64,000 nucleotides of DNA from Quillaja saponaria (Eukaryota > Streptophyta > Magnoliopsida > Fabales > Quillajaceae): positions 8,308,001 to 8,372,000 of the forward strand of contig CM055611.1 of NCBI GenBank assembly GCA_029379385.1. Reading direction: 5' to 3'. A program made the translations under genes and the position numbers. This document shows positions 13,511 to 26,701 of this stretch, piece after piece; position 1 is the stretch's first letter; each line of letters begins with the position of its first letter. The notes beneath the pieces were generated by a model. The model saw only the letters and a program-made list of their open reading frames with translations. It was not told where the DNA came from and searched no databases.

Positions 13511-14995
13511 GGTAGAGCTACTGGACTACAACTAGGTTCATGCAGGATTTTTAGTGAGCTTCAATTAGTCCGGGAGATTTTGTCAAGGGTTATTGTTGGA
13601 ATTAGCTTAGAACCTCTAAATAAAAGTTGTTCCTAACTTACTAGAGAGTAAATCAGGAGTGGTGCAGGTTTTAATTCCATGTTTTGTGTATTTTGGAGGT
13701 CTTAGAATTCATGACTGTGATTTTCAAGTCCTGACTGTACCTGTTTTGAAGTAACTGATGTTAGGGGTCTTAAAGATTGATATAAGAGTAAAGTGCTGAA
13801 AATGAAATATTCCTAATATCATGAAAAACTAGACTGAAAAGTTTCAAAATTTAAATTCCCAAGTATGAAGTTTTTATAAGCCTTAGAGTCTGATATTAAC
13901 AACTAAGAATTTTATAAGAGCCCTATTTTTGTTCATTTAAGGGATTAAGTGAGTTTAAAGCTAATTTTAGGAAAAGTTTCTAAATAAGAAAGATAGCTAA
14001 CTTTCTAAAGATAATATTTCAACTTAGTTTTATTAAATTTGATTAAGTATGTAAACGAAAATAAACATATATCCAAGGGGTTATGAAAATGCCTAAAAGG
14101 AATAAACTTTAAATAATTAACTATACTAATATACACATTCAAATAATACATATGATACATATTAGAAAGATATACTTGTATATAAATAGATCCACTAAAT
14201 GGAATTGGATTTCCGTTATCCTAGAAAAAGTTATGTTCAATTAACTAAGGTCGGATTAAAGCTGTCGAAATTCTGGGTTTTGTGGAATTTGATGCAACTT
14301 CAATGAATAAACTGTATTGATATATAAATCTAAAAATTACAAATGTTATACCATTATAAATCTACATGTATCTCGTATTTAATAAATTTTACAAAACTAA
14401 GTTTGGAATTTCTTAGAGGAAGATATGACTGTTTGAGTGCACTAGTCCAAACCCGAGTTTGGACAGTTTCAACTTTTTAACTCACTTGTGTTTTCTATCT
14501 TTCTAATTGTTTCCTGTTACCCTATACCTTGTCAAGACATTTAAAATGTCCCTTCATTATTAACCTTACCACATAAAGTACAATTCATACTACTTGACAA
14601 GTAATGACTTAATAGAAAACTTTCATAAACAAATCTATCTATACCAAATGTTGATTTTATGAATTTAAGTTCTGAATTCTAATGTGGGCCTGATGACATA
14701 AGTGAGCAAAAGAGGAAATGACGAACAAGAATTATAAACCAACGAGTGGTTAATTGATACTGTTTAGTGACTAGATTATTATTTGTATTTGAATAAATCT
14801 GTTATATGGAAAATAAGTAAGTGCAGTGTTTTAGTGAGTTATTAGTTTGATATTGTTTGTGGTTGATATTGGCCAATGAAGTGAAATGTTTTCTAAAATG
14901 ATTTTATTTTCAAAACTGAAATCTAGGTGAACTTAGGATGTTTTGAGGTTTTTTGATTCTGATGAGTGTTTTAAAGAATCAAGTGCTCAGCCTCT

Positions 14996-15010
14996 GGGGG
15001 GGGGGGGGGG
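14996..15010 (+). repeat. 15-base G homopolymer
   Basis: A run of 15 G residues within the LTR interior, where related copies have a short G-rich word next to GGATTATGTACAGAG. It is rare in such AT-rich DNA and could partly be a sequencing or assembly artefact. Confidence 0.6.
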
Positions 15011-15260
15011 TTGGATCTGGAGAAAGGATTCAGTGATTCCAATTTTAGTGATTTTGTTTCTAATTCTATTTGGTATGCGGGTGCAAAACTGTTTAGTGGG
15101 AGATGGTTTGCCTTGGATGTTTTGATTGTCTTGATTATTTTAATTGGATTATACCATGTACTAATTTAACTATGCTTGTTAAGTGTTATGTTTTTGTAAC
15201 TGTGTAAGTGTAACCTTAGTGATTTTGTATGATATAATATGCTAATATATTAAATGACTT

Positions 15261-15304
<44 letters not shown>

Positions 15305-15871
15305 TACTTGTGTTGAGTGATGCTAATACCCTTTGGATACTATTTTCCACTCATTAAATCCATAGGACTCACCCCTCTTTGTTGGTATTTTTTTTAGTAA
15401 TAAGATCTCAAAGAACATCAACCATCGATATAGGGCTTGCCAAGTGTTTGGCAGCAAGGTAAAATTTGGAATCTCATACTTGAAGTCAAGGATGAAGATT
15501 TGCAGTCACACTAGAACTGTTGGGTTTTTGGTCTTATATTATGTAATATTCTAGTTAAATGTTATTATTAAAAGAACCAAAGCGGAGCTCCTTAGTTATA
15601 TTGTCTTTATTACTGTTGTGTAAAAATAGGAATATGTGTTGTTCACATTTTGGGCATATTCCACATTATGTGGAACCTTTGCCAAAATTTTCAATAAATA
15701 ATATGTATTTAGTAACAAGTCTCTATTTTAGATTTAATTAAGTAAAGATTTTCTTGGTTTTAAATATAATTCTTTCGAGAATCCTGTGTGTTTAGTAATG
15801 GTAAAGCCAGGGTTACAGAGGTTTGGTTATCCAATCTTCTGACCAGTCATGCCTCCATGAGGGGTGTGACA

Positions 15872-16848
15872 TAAATTAATTTCTACCACTTTATTGGTTG
15901 ACTTAGAATTTGAAATTTACATATGTAATTTTTGATGTATGCAATAAGTGTATAAACAAAAAAGTAAATTAGAAAATATTTATATATAAATAAAATCATG
16001 TGACAAGATTAAATAAATATCATATAATCAAACTTTTTGACCCTTGACTTGATATATTATTTTTTTTATTTGGTTTCCTTCTTGCTTTATCTCCTTTTTA
16101 GCCAATTTCTTTTTCCTCATTTCTAGTCTTCACCGACTATGCCTCCAGCCCTGTTTTTCCCCTATTGTCCTTGCTCCAAAGCATGAATTTTGCATCTCCT
16201 ATTGTAGTCGTGCTTGTATCTCTTCCAAGTTGCCATATGTAATTCCTTCCAACAGCTACAAGCTTAATTTCCATCTTTTACTGTGTACTTTTTCCTCCTC
16301 TTAATCAGCCTTGTTTTAGAGGTGAGTTATGCTTCTTAATTCAAGTTAAGGAGCTAATTCCTTCACCCTAAAGGAAGGTAGCAACTCTTCCTTGCTTGGT
16401 TCCTTGTCTTAGCCTATACCTTTCCTATTCAATCAAGAGCCTAATCTAGCAAGGGTATGACCTTTCAACAAAATAGTTTGGTTGTAGTTTAGCTATGGTA
16501 ATCTACATATTCGGGATCACATACTTGAAGCCTAAAGATGAATTCTTCTAATCACATTAGGGATTTGTTATTGAGTTTTGCTTTATATAGTAGTTTATTT
16601 GTTTCTGTTTATCATATAAATGGAACAGAGCTCTCTAGGAATATTGTGGAGGTTGTTGACAAGTTAAATGTAACCAGGTTATGTATTATAGTAAATAAGC
16701 ATTGTATTTAATATGTGTTTTCTAAACTTTATTTATGATATTTAGTTTGGTCAAGAGTCATGCGTGTTTCTTTAGTTTGAAGTCAGGGTTATGGAGGTTT
16801 GGTCACCCATTCCTCTAGCTAGTCATGCCTCTATGTGGGGGTGTGACA
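15872..16848 (+). repeat. Shortened derivative of the long LTR
   Basis: It has an AT-rich start, CCCTTGACTTGATATATT near 16042, a pyrimidine leader (16060-16480), then jumps to the 3' part of the LTR and ends in GGGGTGTGACA at 16848. The middle of the LTR, including the exon-like block, is missing. The left edge lacks the TGTTATAAC start, so it may be truncated by the LTR end at 15871. Confidence 0.65.
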
Positions 16849-17843
16849 TGTATGTTAGTGTGAATGCTTGTATGTGATTTATAGGACCAAAGATTTCATT
16901 TTTAATGTGAGTTAGAATCCAGATGCACCTAAGATATATTTGATTTAGTTATTTTAATATTAGAATAAAAATATTCAAACAACTCATCCCCATGGAGGTT
17001 ATGTTGGAAGTTTATGTATTATTGGTATGTAGGAGCAAAAGGCAGCGAGGAGGGTATATAATATGGTGTGTGGGTGCTAAGTTACTACGATTATTGCCCC
17101 TTTTGGTTGTTTTGCTTAATTTATTTGAACTATGATCATTTGTGAGTTATGTTAGTTTTGCATTATTATATATATGTGTGTGTGTGTGTGCTTGTGTGTG
17201 TAAATGTGAAATGTAATTGCATTGTAAAGCATGCCAAATGTGAATGAACTAAGGAAATATTTTACAATTATATGGTAGTTGATGCTAGTACCCTCTGGGT
17301 ATGTCTTTCACTCATTGAGTCATGGTAACTCACCCTTATTTCATATATGTTTTTTTAGTATCAATTTCTTCTCAAACACCTCCAATAGGATCTTAACTTG
17401 CCTATAGCTATTGCGGAAAGGTACTCGCGTGAGATCGCATACTTGAAGCTAGAGATGTAGCACTGCAGTCACTTTAGGACTTGTTATTATGAAATTTTGA
17501 TCGTTGTGGGATATTGTTTTTTGATATATATATTTTCTTTTTTTTTCATGTGGATGTAGTGGAGCTATCTATGTTGTGTTGTAAATTAGAATAATATTTT
17601 GTTTCTATTATTTGGGGATTTTCCACTTTATGGGGAAACTTAGCAAATTTTTTTTAAAGACTATCCTTTTTGGTAGATATATGTATATATATAGATATAG
17701 GTGTACTTTCACTTTTACAAAAGGGTTCTTGAACTTTTACTTTGGTTATTGGTTGTGTGTATTCTTTTTGATTTGAAGTTAGGGTTACAGAAATTTGCAT
17801 ATCCATTCCTCTTGCCAGTCATACTTCCATGTAGGGTGTGACA
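16849..17843 (+). repeat. Long-LTR family, 3' part of a forward copy
   Basis: It begins within LTR interior (matches 2690-2930: a GTGCACCTAGA-type word, then CCCxxTGGAGGTTxTGTT) and ends in GTAGGGTGTGACA at 17843. The exon-like block is at 17359-17420. Position and order suggest the derivative at 15872-16848 was inserted into this LTR. Confidence 0.7.
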
Positions 17844-18606
17844 GTTTGTTTCTCCAAGAAAATAAAATAAATTGTAATTGTCAATGTTATAATGCCTATG
17901 ACACAATCATCAACATTTTGATGTAACTATAATTTTATAATTTTGAATCAATGTACATGGTGTATGGTAATCACTAAAGCAGTCTATGTGTTCCGTAAAC
18001 AGATTTAGTATTATTAGTTATAATTGCATCAAATACATATAACTAATTTGATATATATAAAAATTATGCCATGAATAATGAACGTACATAAATTTTTGAT
18101 AAACTAAGTACAAATCAAATGTTTATGGTAACAAATAAATAGTAAGAGATATATGTCTATATAAATATAATTTTTTTTTTTCCAAAAACGTTATTGTTAG
18201 CAAGTATATATAAAATATTCTTGAATTGGAAAAGAAATCAAAAAGTTTTCCTTTTTTAATTATATTATAACTATTTTCAGTTTTCATTCAAGAAAACAAG
18301 TACATACAATGCATAGAAACCATCGTAATATATTGAAAATACAAAAAAGGGCATTTATTAGGTCTATATTCTTAATTAAAAGCATTAAAACTCTTCTTAT
18401 TTTGGATACATAGATGGTACAAAAGGTTGCATATATAAGTAGCCATTGTTTGCATGTATTATTACTTATAAAATTCAAGTTATTATAAAATTATTATGTT
18501 TTGGAGAATTATTTTAATAGGTTAATGACATACCAAAAGAAGTTGCGTTTAATTCTTCGTAAAGCTCTTTGGTATATCATTAATCCTCTTAAAAAATTTT
18601 AACTCC
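17844..18606 (-). repeat. Unnamed dispersed repeat R1, copy B (inverted)
   Basis: This is the reverse complement of 3755-4590 with moderate divergence. Its outer edge here touches an LTR end at 17843, whereas copy A touches an LTR end at its opposite terminus, so the two LTR insertions into R1 copies were independent. Confidence 0.65.
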
Positions 18607-19689
18607 AAGAGAGAAAATGGTGATTTGTATTGCATACATGTATTTTGGTTGATCTTCAAATTATCAAAAGAATTTGAAGATTAGACACTTTCAAAAAAAA
18701 TTCTTATTTTTCATTGATATTATCATAACACCATGCATATCTTTACTAGAAGAAGACTGATCGGAATTGGAGATGAATTTTGATCATTCAATGAATTACT
18801 AAAAGTATTTGGAGAACGAAACATTATTCTGAATTTACTTTTAGTGATTCATTGATTTGATTAAAACTAAATATTTCCACAAGAACAAAGATGGGAACAA
18901 AAATCAAGGATGAATATCAATTTGTTGAAGAATTACTGATACTGGTTGGAGAATTAAATCCTTTTCAATCTCTTAGAATTTCATTGAATTGATTAAAATT
19001 TATTATTTTCACAAATAAAGATATATTCGCAAGATCAATAATTTGTTAATGAATAATCAATGAGAGATATTTGTTGGTGATTGACATAGATGTAATCTAA
19101 TCCTAACAATAATATTTTTATGAAAAAAATAAAAATTTATTTAATATCAAGATAAAATATATAAATATCTACAGATGGAATAATAATTTTTGATTTGTCA
19201 ACAAAAAAACAAAACAATAGTTTTCAATAATTCTAGAAAACCAGTATTATTCCAAAAGAAAAATCTATTATTTTTCAACTTACTTCGTCAAGTGAAAATT
19301 AATAATGATTTATTATTGTTATTTCTTTAAGAAATATTGAGTTAGAATATTTATTGACAAATAAATTAATCTCCTTATTTAATAGCATATGATCGATAAT
19401 GGCACCATACAATATCAAACAAATAAATCTATGTCGATGAGATAAATCATTGAAATCTTGTGGCCTCAATTTTCTTAAACAGAAACTTATGCCTCCACAA
19501 TTGAATTCTTGAGCTATAAAGATGGGCAGTTTTTAGTAGTTAATTAATATTTTAGGATAATTCTTGAATTGTTTATTCGACTAGAGAATTAAAATATCCT
19601 TAAATGTGTAGTTCGTGAATGATGAAAATGACCCTTCTTATAAATATTTGGGGTCAACAGCCAAAACTCTCTATACATGTATTGTAATA
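18607..19689. other. No gene; AT-rich sequence
   Basis: About 1.1 kb without a supported frame. CTTATAAATATTTGGGG near 19640 looks like a TATA-box context, but nothing downstream supports a gene. It may continue the R1 element or be intergenic sequence. Confidence 0.4.
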
Positions 19690-20029
19690 GGTGTTACTTA
19701 ATCAATCCATTCAATATATCTTTCTTTACACTATAATTTATACCAAAACTTTCAAATAAGACAAAGTCTCAAATAATTAAAATCAAAGTCAAATGGTATA
19801 TAATAAATTTTATATTATAAAATTATACATGTATTTTATATATTTATATATAAGTTTTAATATTTAATTACTTTACAACGAAAAGTTATACATAAAATTT
19901 TAACACATAAATATCGGGTTATTACATATTTAGTTGTATTATTATTTCTTTATTTTATCTATTTTATAAAAAAAATAAAAATTTACACCTTTTGCTTAAA
20001 ACTCGACTTCATAATGTTGAGTTATAACA
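19690..20029 (-). repeat. First ~340 bp of the LARD LTR, in inverted orientation
   Basis: Read on the reverse strand it starts TGTTATAACTCAACATTATG and, about 100 bases on, has a second start TGTAATAACCCGATAT. This is the same double start as 30269-30610 on the forward strand. What follows on the forward strand (from about 20195) matches what follows 30655. The 5' end of this LTR therefore appears inverted in place. Confidence 0.7.
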
Positions 20030-20194
20030 ATTATAATAGGTGAAATTGAATGTTGGAACATTTCCATTTGTGAGAAAGTATTATTTAACTATAGCTTAAT
20101 TAGTTGCACCGCACCATTTTTGTCTGTCCTAAACTAAGACTAAAAAATAACAAAGAAAAGAACTAAATAAGACGTATATATATTAACGAAAAAT

Positions 20195-20913
20195 AAATTA
20201 AATATTTTATATTCTTATTTCTCCTTTGTCTTGCATCGTTTATGGCCAAAATTTTCCCTCATTGCACCACCATTGTTCCTCCAAGTTAAGTTACTCTATT
20301 TCTGTAAGATCATCACCATTGCAAGGTTATCATTTTATGCTCCTTTTCCTCTAGTTTAGAAATTCTGGCCTTTCCTTTGTTTCAAGTAGGTTTAAGTATT
20401 AATTCATCCTTTTCTCATCTTCTTGATCATGTAAGTTTTCTTCTCCTTCTTGATGTATGTACAGTCGTTATTTTAAGTTGTGTATAAAGCTGCCTACTAT
20501 GAGGACAGCTCCAAGAGTGTATAGCCGTAGGGGTGATTTTCTAAGTATGAGTTGTTTGGTCCCCTTTCTACCTTTGGTAGCTTGGAACCTTAAGTTCCAG
20601 CCATTAGAAGATATTTATTGGGATGTTCGGTAGCAAGGGAGCCATCCCCTGGTTTGCCAGGACAACGCTTGCAACTTTCAATAGAAGCCACAACACTAAC
20701 ATTAAGTATCCCTTCTATTCTCCTTCTCTTCATACTTTTTCTACTACTTATTGTTCTCTTCCTTCCAAACCATAGTTAATCTCCTCGTTATCTCACCTTT
20801 CTCCCTCATATGCAATTTCATTGAAAACCAATGAAAAGTATAACCAATAAGACTGATGAAGAAAAAGTGCGGATGCTAGGCTATTCTGAAATGTGGATTT
20901 GGAGGTGCTTACA
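20195..20913 (+). repeat. 5' LTR of the LARD element, leader segment
   Basis: A direct repeat of 30655-31355, including ATTTCTCCTTTG, TGTATAGCCxTA, GCCATCCCCTGG and TCTGAAATGTGGA in order. The pyrimidine-rich leader is non-coding. It is cut at 20913 by a solo LTR and resumes at 26702. Confidence 0.8.
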
Positions 20914-21557
20914 TGTCATACCCCAAAAAGAGTATGACTGGCCGGAGAAGTAGATAACCAAACCCTCGTAACCCTGAATACTCAATTACGATGCATAACA
21001 GACTCTTAAACACTTTACAGTTAAGATTAAGAAAACTTTACTAAGTTAAAATAGAATTAAGACTGGTTTTTAACATGAGATATTTACTGAAATTTGGCAG
21101 AGGTTCATCGTAACGTGGAACATGCCCATAATATATATAAATCACTTGTTTATAAGTTAACAACACCTATAGTATCAAAATATTCAAAGGAGCTCTGCTC
21201 CTAACTAGTATGCATTCCCCATGGTTAATTCAATACACAACAATGACGTATGACACCTAGAGTAACTGCAAGTGTCGTCCTTTAATCCTCAACTATGCGA
21301 TTATGAGATATACCTTGCCGCAGTTGTGTCGGCAGGTAGCAAGTCTTGATACAGTGAACTGTGATTTCCTACTACTAAAAAAAACAACAATAGAGAAAAT
21401 AATGATTTGCAAGGACTTAGTGAGTAAATCAAGTACCCCGAGAGTACTAACATCACACAACACATCATACACAAATATCACTAAATAATCTCCTCTCTCA
21501 AATAAATTGTACTCATACTTACTTGTAATTACTTTGTAGTCACGATTCATATGTTAC

Positions 21558-21596
<39 letters not shown>

Positions 21597-24500
21597 CAAT
21601 TCCAGCATTCGAAGTTCACAATATCAAATGAAACAATTAAAACATACAAAGCAAGCAAACGGCCAACGAGTAACTCAGCCTCGCACAACAGTATTACTCC
21701 CTAACAGGCATATACACGCCCGCACAATAGATTAATCTCCTTACATAATCCATCCTACCAGGGTTAAGTACTCTACTTTTAAAACATTTATTAGAATAAG
21801 AATATTTCATATATTCAAGTCAAAAGAACTTAGGTGCACCTAGATTTTACTTTCAGAAATAAAAAATCATTTCTAAAAAAATTCACTTTTTTGGCCCTTA
21901 TCTACCACAAGCAATGTTCTTTTTTATTTCAACCCAAACTTAACTAGGACCTGGGCTAGTCCTTAGAGATTTATTAATATCAAAAGAAAGACCAAAGTAT
22001 AGTCTTAGCTAATACATGAAACCTTGAGTAAGATTAAAAAATAATAAACATTGAATACTATCCCATTATAATAAGATAATTAAAAAAAAAACTTGAGAAA
22101 AACCATAAACTTGGGATACTCCCTTTACTTAATTTAAAGAATCCTTCTAAAGACCTTCAATATTGTTCACAGTACTGTTACCGCAAGCAATGTCAAATAA
22201 GCATAATTCAAATAAATCACTGAAAATACTGCATTTGCTTATTTTTCCATACAGCATATCTATTCCAATACATAAAACAATTGCATATAATAATCTGACT
22301 ACCAAAGTGCACATAATTCACTCACAAGGCTCGAAGTTGTGGTTTGTCAGTCCATCTAGTTTGCGAAGGTGTTGGAAGGTCCTCGATACAATCTGAAGCT
22401 GAAAATCATAAATATATATATCATTAAAATAATATTTCATAACTCATTCTATAACTCCGCCATTATATATATATAAATACTTAATATACTACTTGATAAC
22501 TTAAGCTCTATTAACATTTTACCAAATATATATTAAAGGTATATTTCATTTCCTTAAATGTGTTTGCATGCATATTTATATTCTTACCAAAATTCCATAC
22601 CACTTATTGATTTAACCTTGTCTATACTTCAATTATTACAATCAATATTAACATAGTCATTTTCCATTTCTTTTGATTAACTATCTAATTAATAAAACTT
22701 ATGAAAATCAACTTATATAAATACAATAATATTTAGTTTCTCCTAACTTTTTATTAACTTAACAAATATTAACCTTGATTAAAGAAAAATCCAAACAATT
22801 TACTTACTTTAACAATTACTTGATCAATTTTCATGATTTCTAATTACCCATTTGTTATAACCTAATATCGTAAGAATCGAGTTTTAGACATGATGTATAA
22901 ACTTTTGTTATAAAATAATAAATATGTAAACAAACTAATTAAATACTTGTATAAATATAGGAATAAAGCAAGAATTAATTTTCATTATATAACTGGTTAA
23001 ATTGGAGCTTAAAATTTATTTGATAAAATTTCTTTTTATGGGAACAACTACTGTACAAATATTTATATATTTATATATTTATATATTTATAGATGTAACA
23101 AGATTAACTAAGCATTTTGTATTTATAAGTTAAAAAGTATTTATGTATGTATATATATATAATTTTTCATTCTTTTCCAGCACCACCTTCCCTTTTATTC
23201 TTTGGCTGGGCAATCCTTCTTGTGTTAGCCGTAGATCTACTACTTGTTGTAGCTGGTTTGTGAAGTCTAGAGAAGCTGAGCAGTGGCCAACATTTTGCCT
23301 TGGAACTGCTCTATTTCATGCCATGTATTAGCTATTAATCATCCAAGCTTTGTAGCCTTTACCTTAGTCCAAACAACCATCCTTTTTCCTTGTCTTGAAT
23401 TGCCTACATCAAAAGGAAACCAATGGCAGCAGTGGCTGCAAGTTGGCTTTGGGCTTTAGGTGGTCTAATTCACCTTAACACTCATGTTTGGTTTATGTCC
23501 TTGAAGTTAAGCTTGGTTTTTCTCTTGTTCAATAAGAATTGGATGAGTTAGGTAGATAGTGGTGGCCAAAGTTTAGAAAAATAAATAAAACAATGGTGAT
23601 TTTAGAAGTGAAAGAGGGAAGTTGGAAAGCGTATTGTATTAAGGATAAGAATTCATAGCTTAGATTCTAATTTAATCTAAATAATAAATCTAATTTGAAT
23701 TTAACATGAAAAATGAAATAAGAAGTTAATGATTCGTATTGATTTCTTGGTTTAGGTATATAAGAGTGTGTACATGCCTACAAGATGTTGATAGAATGAC
23801 TAGGAGAAAGTAAAGGTTAGTACATGCATAGGAATAGAATTATACAAACTTTAATAGTTAGATGATTAATTAGGGGATCAATTGAAAGTGAATAAAAAGT
23901 TTATGAATAAATAATAAGGAATATTGATTAAAAAAAAAACTTGACAAATTGAAATCTTGAGAACTAAGTATTACGTAAACTTAAGTAATTAATCTTAAGA
24001 ACAAAGAATAAATAAATGTGGTTAAATGATTAAGGAAAGATAAATCTTAAAAAAATTGAATGTATCTATATTAGAAGGTATGATCTAAGCTATAGGGTAA
24101 ATTTAAATGTAGTAACTTAATTTGGATTTAATACTAGAAAATGAGCAATGTTAAACGTATAAGCTAGTATTAATTTCTTGGTATGAATATTTATATATAT
24201 ATATATATATATTAGATATACACGCATGATATAGAACCAAGTAACCTACTAGGAATTAGTTAAAATATTTAAACACATAATATGAATTTCAGTTTTGAAC
24301 TCTACTGTAGGCCTGATATCACACACAAGCGTAAGAAGAAGTGGTGAACAAGATTTGTAAAATTGTGAGTGGTTAACTGTTACCTTTGGGGGCTAGATTA
24401 TTATATGTAACTATATGTATATTTGAATAAATGTGCAAGTACAGTGTTTCAGTAAGTTATTTGCATTATGACTATTTGGAATGGTTTGTGGTTAATAAAG

Positions 24501-26696
24501 GCTAACAAAGTGAAATTTTCTAAGAAATTATTTTTATTTTTGAAATTGAAATCTAGGTACACCTAGGATATTCTGATTTGAAATCCTGAGATATTCTGAT
24601 TCTAATAAATGTTTTTACAAAATTTAAGTGCTCAGCCCCGGTGAGATGGATTATGTACAGAGATTAATCTGTTGTGCGGGTGCGTATATGCCCAGTAGGG
24701 GGTGATATTGTTGTACAGGGTTAAGTTATTCTGTTGGCCCTTTGCTTGCTTTGTATACTTTGATTGTCTTGATTGTTTTAATTGAACTATGTTTGTTAAG
24801 CATTATATTTTCTCAACTATGTAAATGCAACAATTTTGATTTTGTGATTTAAGATATGCTAATATATTAAATGAATATGTATATACTATATTATATTACT
24901 TGTGTTGAGTGATGCTAGTACCCTTTGGGTACTATTTTTCACTTATTGAATCCATAGAACTCACCCCTCTTCTGCGGTTATTTTTTAGTAACAGGATCTC
25001 CAGGATGACTATTACCGATAATGGACTTTGCCGACTATTTGGTAGCAAGGATGCTCTTGGGAATCTCAATCTTGAAATCACAGAATGAAAATTTGCAATC
25101 ATACTAGAGCTGTGGGGTGTCTAGTCTTATAATGTGTAATAGTCTAATTATTTGTTATTGTGATAAAAAACGGAGCGAAGCTCCTTGTTGTCTTTGTTGT
25201 TGTTACTCTGGTTGTTGTATGAAAACATGATTATGTATTTGTATTTTAGGCATGTTCCACTTTACAAGAAACCTCTATCAAAATTTTCAATAAATTGTTA
25301 TTTATTTTAGTAAACAAACTTTTATAGTTAACTTTTATTTTATAAATCTTTACTTTTGTTTATTAGTTTAGTCAAGAGTCATAATTGCTTATTTGTTTTG
25401 GAGTCTGGGTTACGGAGGTTTGGTTATTTATTTCTCTGGCCAATCATGCCTCCATGAGGGGTGTGACACCATTTTACCAACAAAACTTATATAGCTTACT
25501 TTTCCAATTAAACTTAAAGGATTTATTATTTACTTATTAAATTAAGAATCTAACAATATTTAAATTTATATTACCAACTTAATTAATTTAAAGTTTTAAG
25601 ATGAGAAAATTTATGCATCAATTTTCTTGTTCACAAAACAAACACATTAAACTAACATTAATACCTCAAGAAACAAGCTTAAACTTGGACTTAAGAATCA
25701 TTTAAACTTCCACTATCGTCTCGGCATTCCCATGGCAACAAATTTATTGCTTAACTTCTAATCACACATAAAATACTTGAAGCTATCAGCTAAGAAAATG
25801 GTAAAACAAGGTAGAAATATTGTAGTTGCATCCTTTCCTTCTTGGCCACAGTAATCAAAAAACAGGGCATAGGTTCAGCCCTATTACAACCGCCACAATT
25901 CTCACCTTTACCTTCTTCACACATATCACAAGATAATACAACATACACTTAAGAATTCTTTGGCTCATAGGCAGGGAATCCATACACACCAGATTGCAAT
26001 TTCCCCACCCAAAACTGAACCTATATTCTTGGCAAGGAAAATAATACACATGGTAGCAAGAGGAACAAGACAGCAACTTAGAGCTTGGGAAGGGAAAAGG
26101 AGAGTGACCCATACCTTAAGCCTACTTAAACTAGAAAAATTTTCACACTCTTAAGCTACTAAAACTTAGCTTTGAAAGTTGGAGAAACAAGGGATATACA
26201 CATAGCCAATCGAGAGAAGAAAAAAAGAAAGAAGTACTATCAAGGCAAGTTGATGACAAGTGTTAGGTTGGTGACAAGGTGATGAAATCCTTGGTACATG
26301 ACAAAGCTAAAAGAAAGAAAAAATAAACTACTAGGCGCTTGATTGATTACTTTTTTTCTTTTTTTTTAATTTTTTTTTTTGAAGTTTTAATACGTGGTGT
26401 AGAATGTCTCCATTTCTAATTAAATTTATATATTCAATTATTATACCTTAATATATATAATATACCTAAACAAATTTTATTTATTGACACAATTTACATA
26501 AAATGAACTCTAAGTCCACATTAACTCATTATGTGATGGAAATAAATCTTGTAATTACATGCATGTGTGTGTATATATATATATATATTAGAATTTATTA
26601 GCTTAAATTCTAATTTATGTAAACTTTTATTTACCTAACTATATAGGTTATGTATAAACAAATCGTACTTGAAATTATCAAATTCAGGTTATCACA
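20914..26696 (-). repeat. Solo LTR with perfect TTACA target duplication, itself split
   Basis: It runs from TGTCATACCCC to GGTTATCACA on the forward strand, flanked by TTACA at 20909-20913 and 26697-26701. The empty site is seen in the sister LTR at 31351-31355 (GTGCTTACAAGCC). Another solo LTR (22853-25468) lies inside; without it the LTR is about 3.16 kb. The exon-like block is at 21314-21374. The leader on its own strand is around 26350-25800. Frames of 61-85 codons here are chance frames. Confidence 0.9.
22853..25468 (+). repeat. Nested solo LTR with perfect CCATT target duplication
   Basis: It runs from TGTTATAACCTAATATCG to GAGGGGTGTGACA, 2616 bp, flanked by CCATT at 22848-22852 and 25469-25473. 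It lacks about 1.5 kb of interior found in the copy at 10888. The exon-like block is at 24989-25049, but its downstream GT has become GA. Being inside another solo LTR, it is the younger of the two. Confidence 0.92.
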
Positions 26697-26701
26697 TTAC
26701 A

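Larger units (their letters stand above)
10888..15871 (+). repeat. 3' LTR of the long-LTR family, interrupted by a hAT element
   Basis: It runs from TGTTATAACCCTC to GGGGTGTGACA, 4984 bp, or about 4.07 kb once the 908-bp hAT element and its duplication are removed. It is the best forward copy. In order it has the AT-rich start, TTAACTTTGACTTTTC at about 11229, a pyrimidine leader (11260-11900), interior, a 15-base G run (14996-15010), a (TA)n tract (15265-15300), the 61-bp exon-like block (15398-15458) and the conserved terminal region. The polypurine tract just upstream shows it is a 3' LTR. The ORFs of 72-101 codons inside are leader or hAT sequence, not genes. Confidence 0.85.

Noticed and set aside
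19640..19660. TATA-like promoter upstream of a gene
   Set aside because: No coding region or conserved transcript feature follows; such words are common in DNA of this composition.
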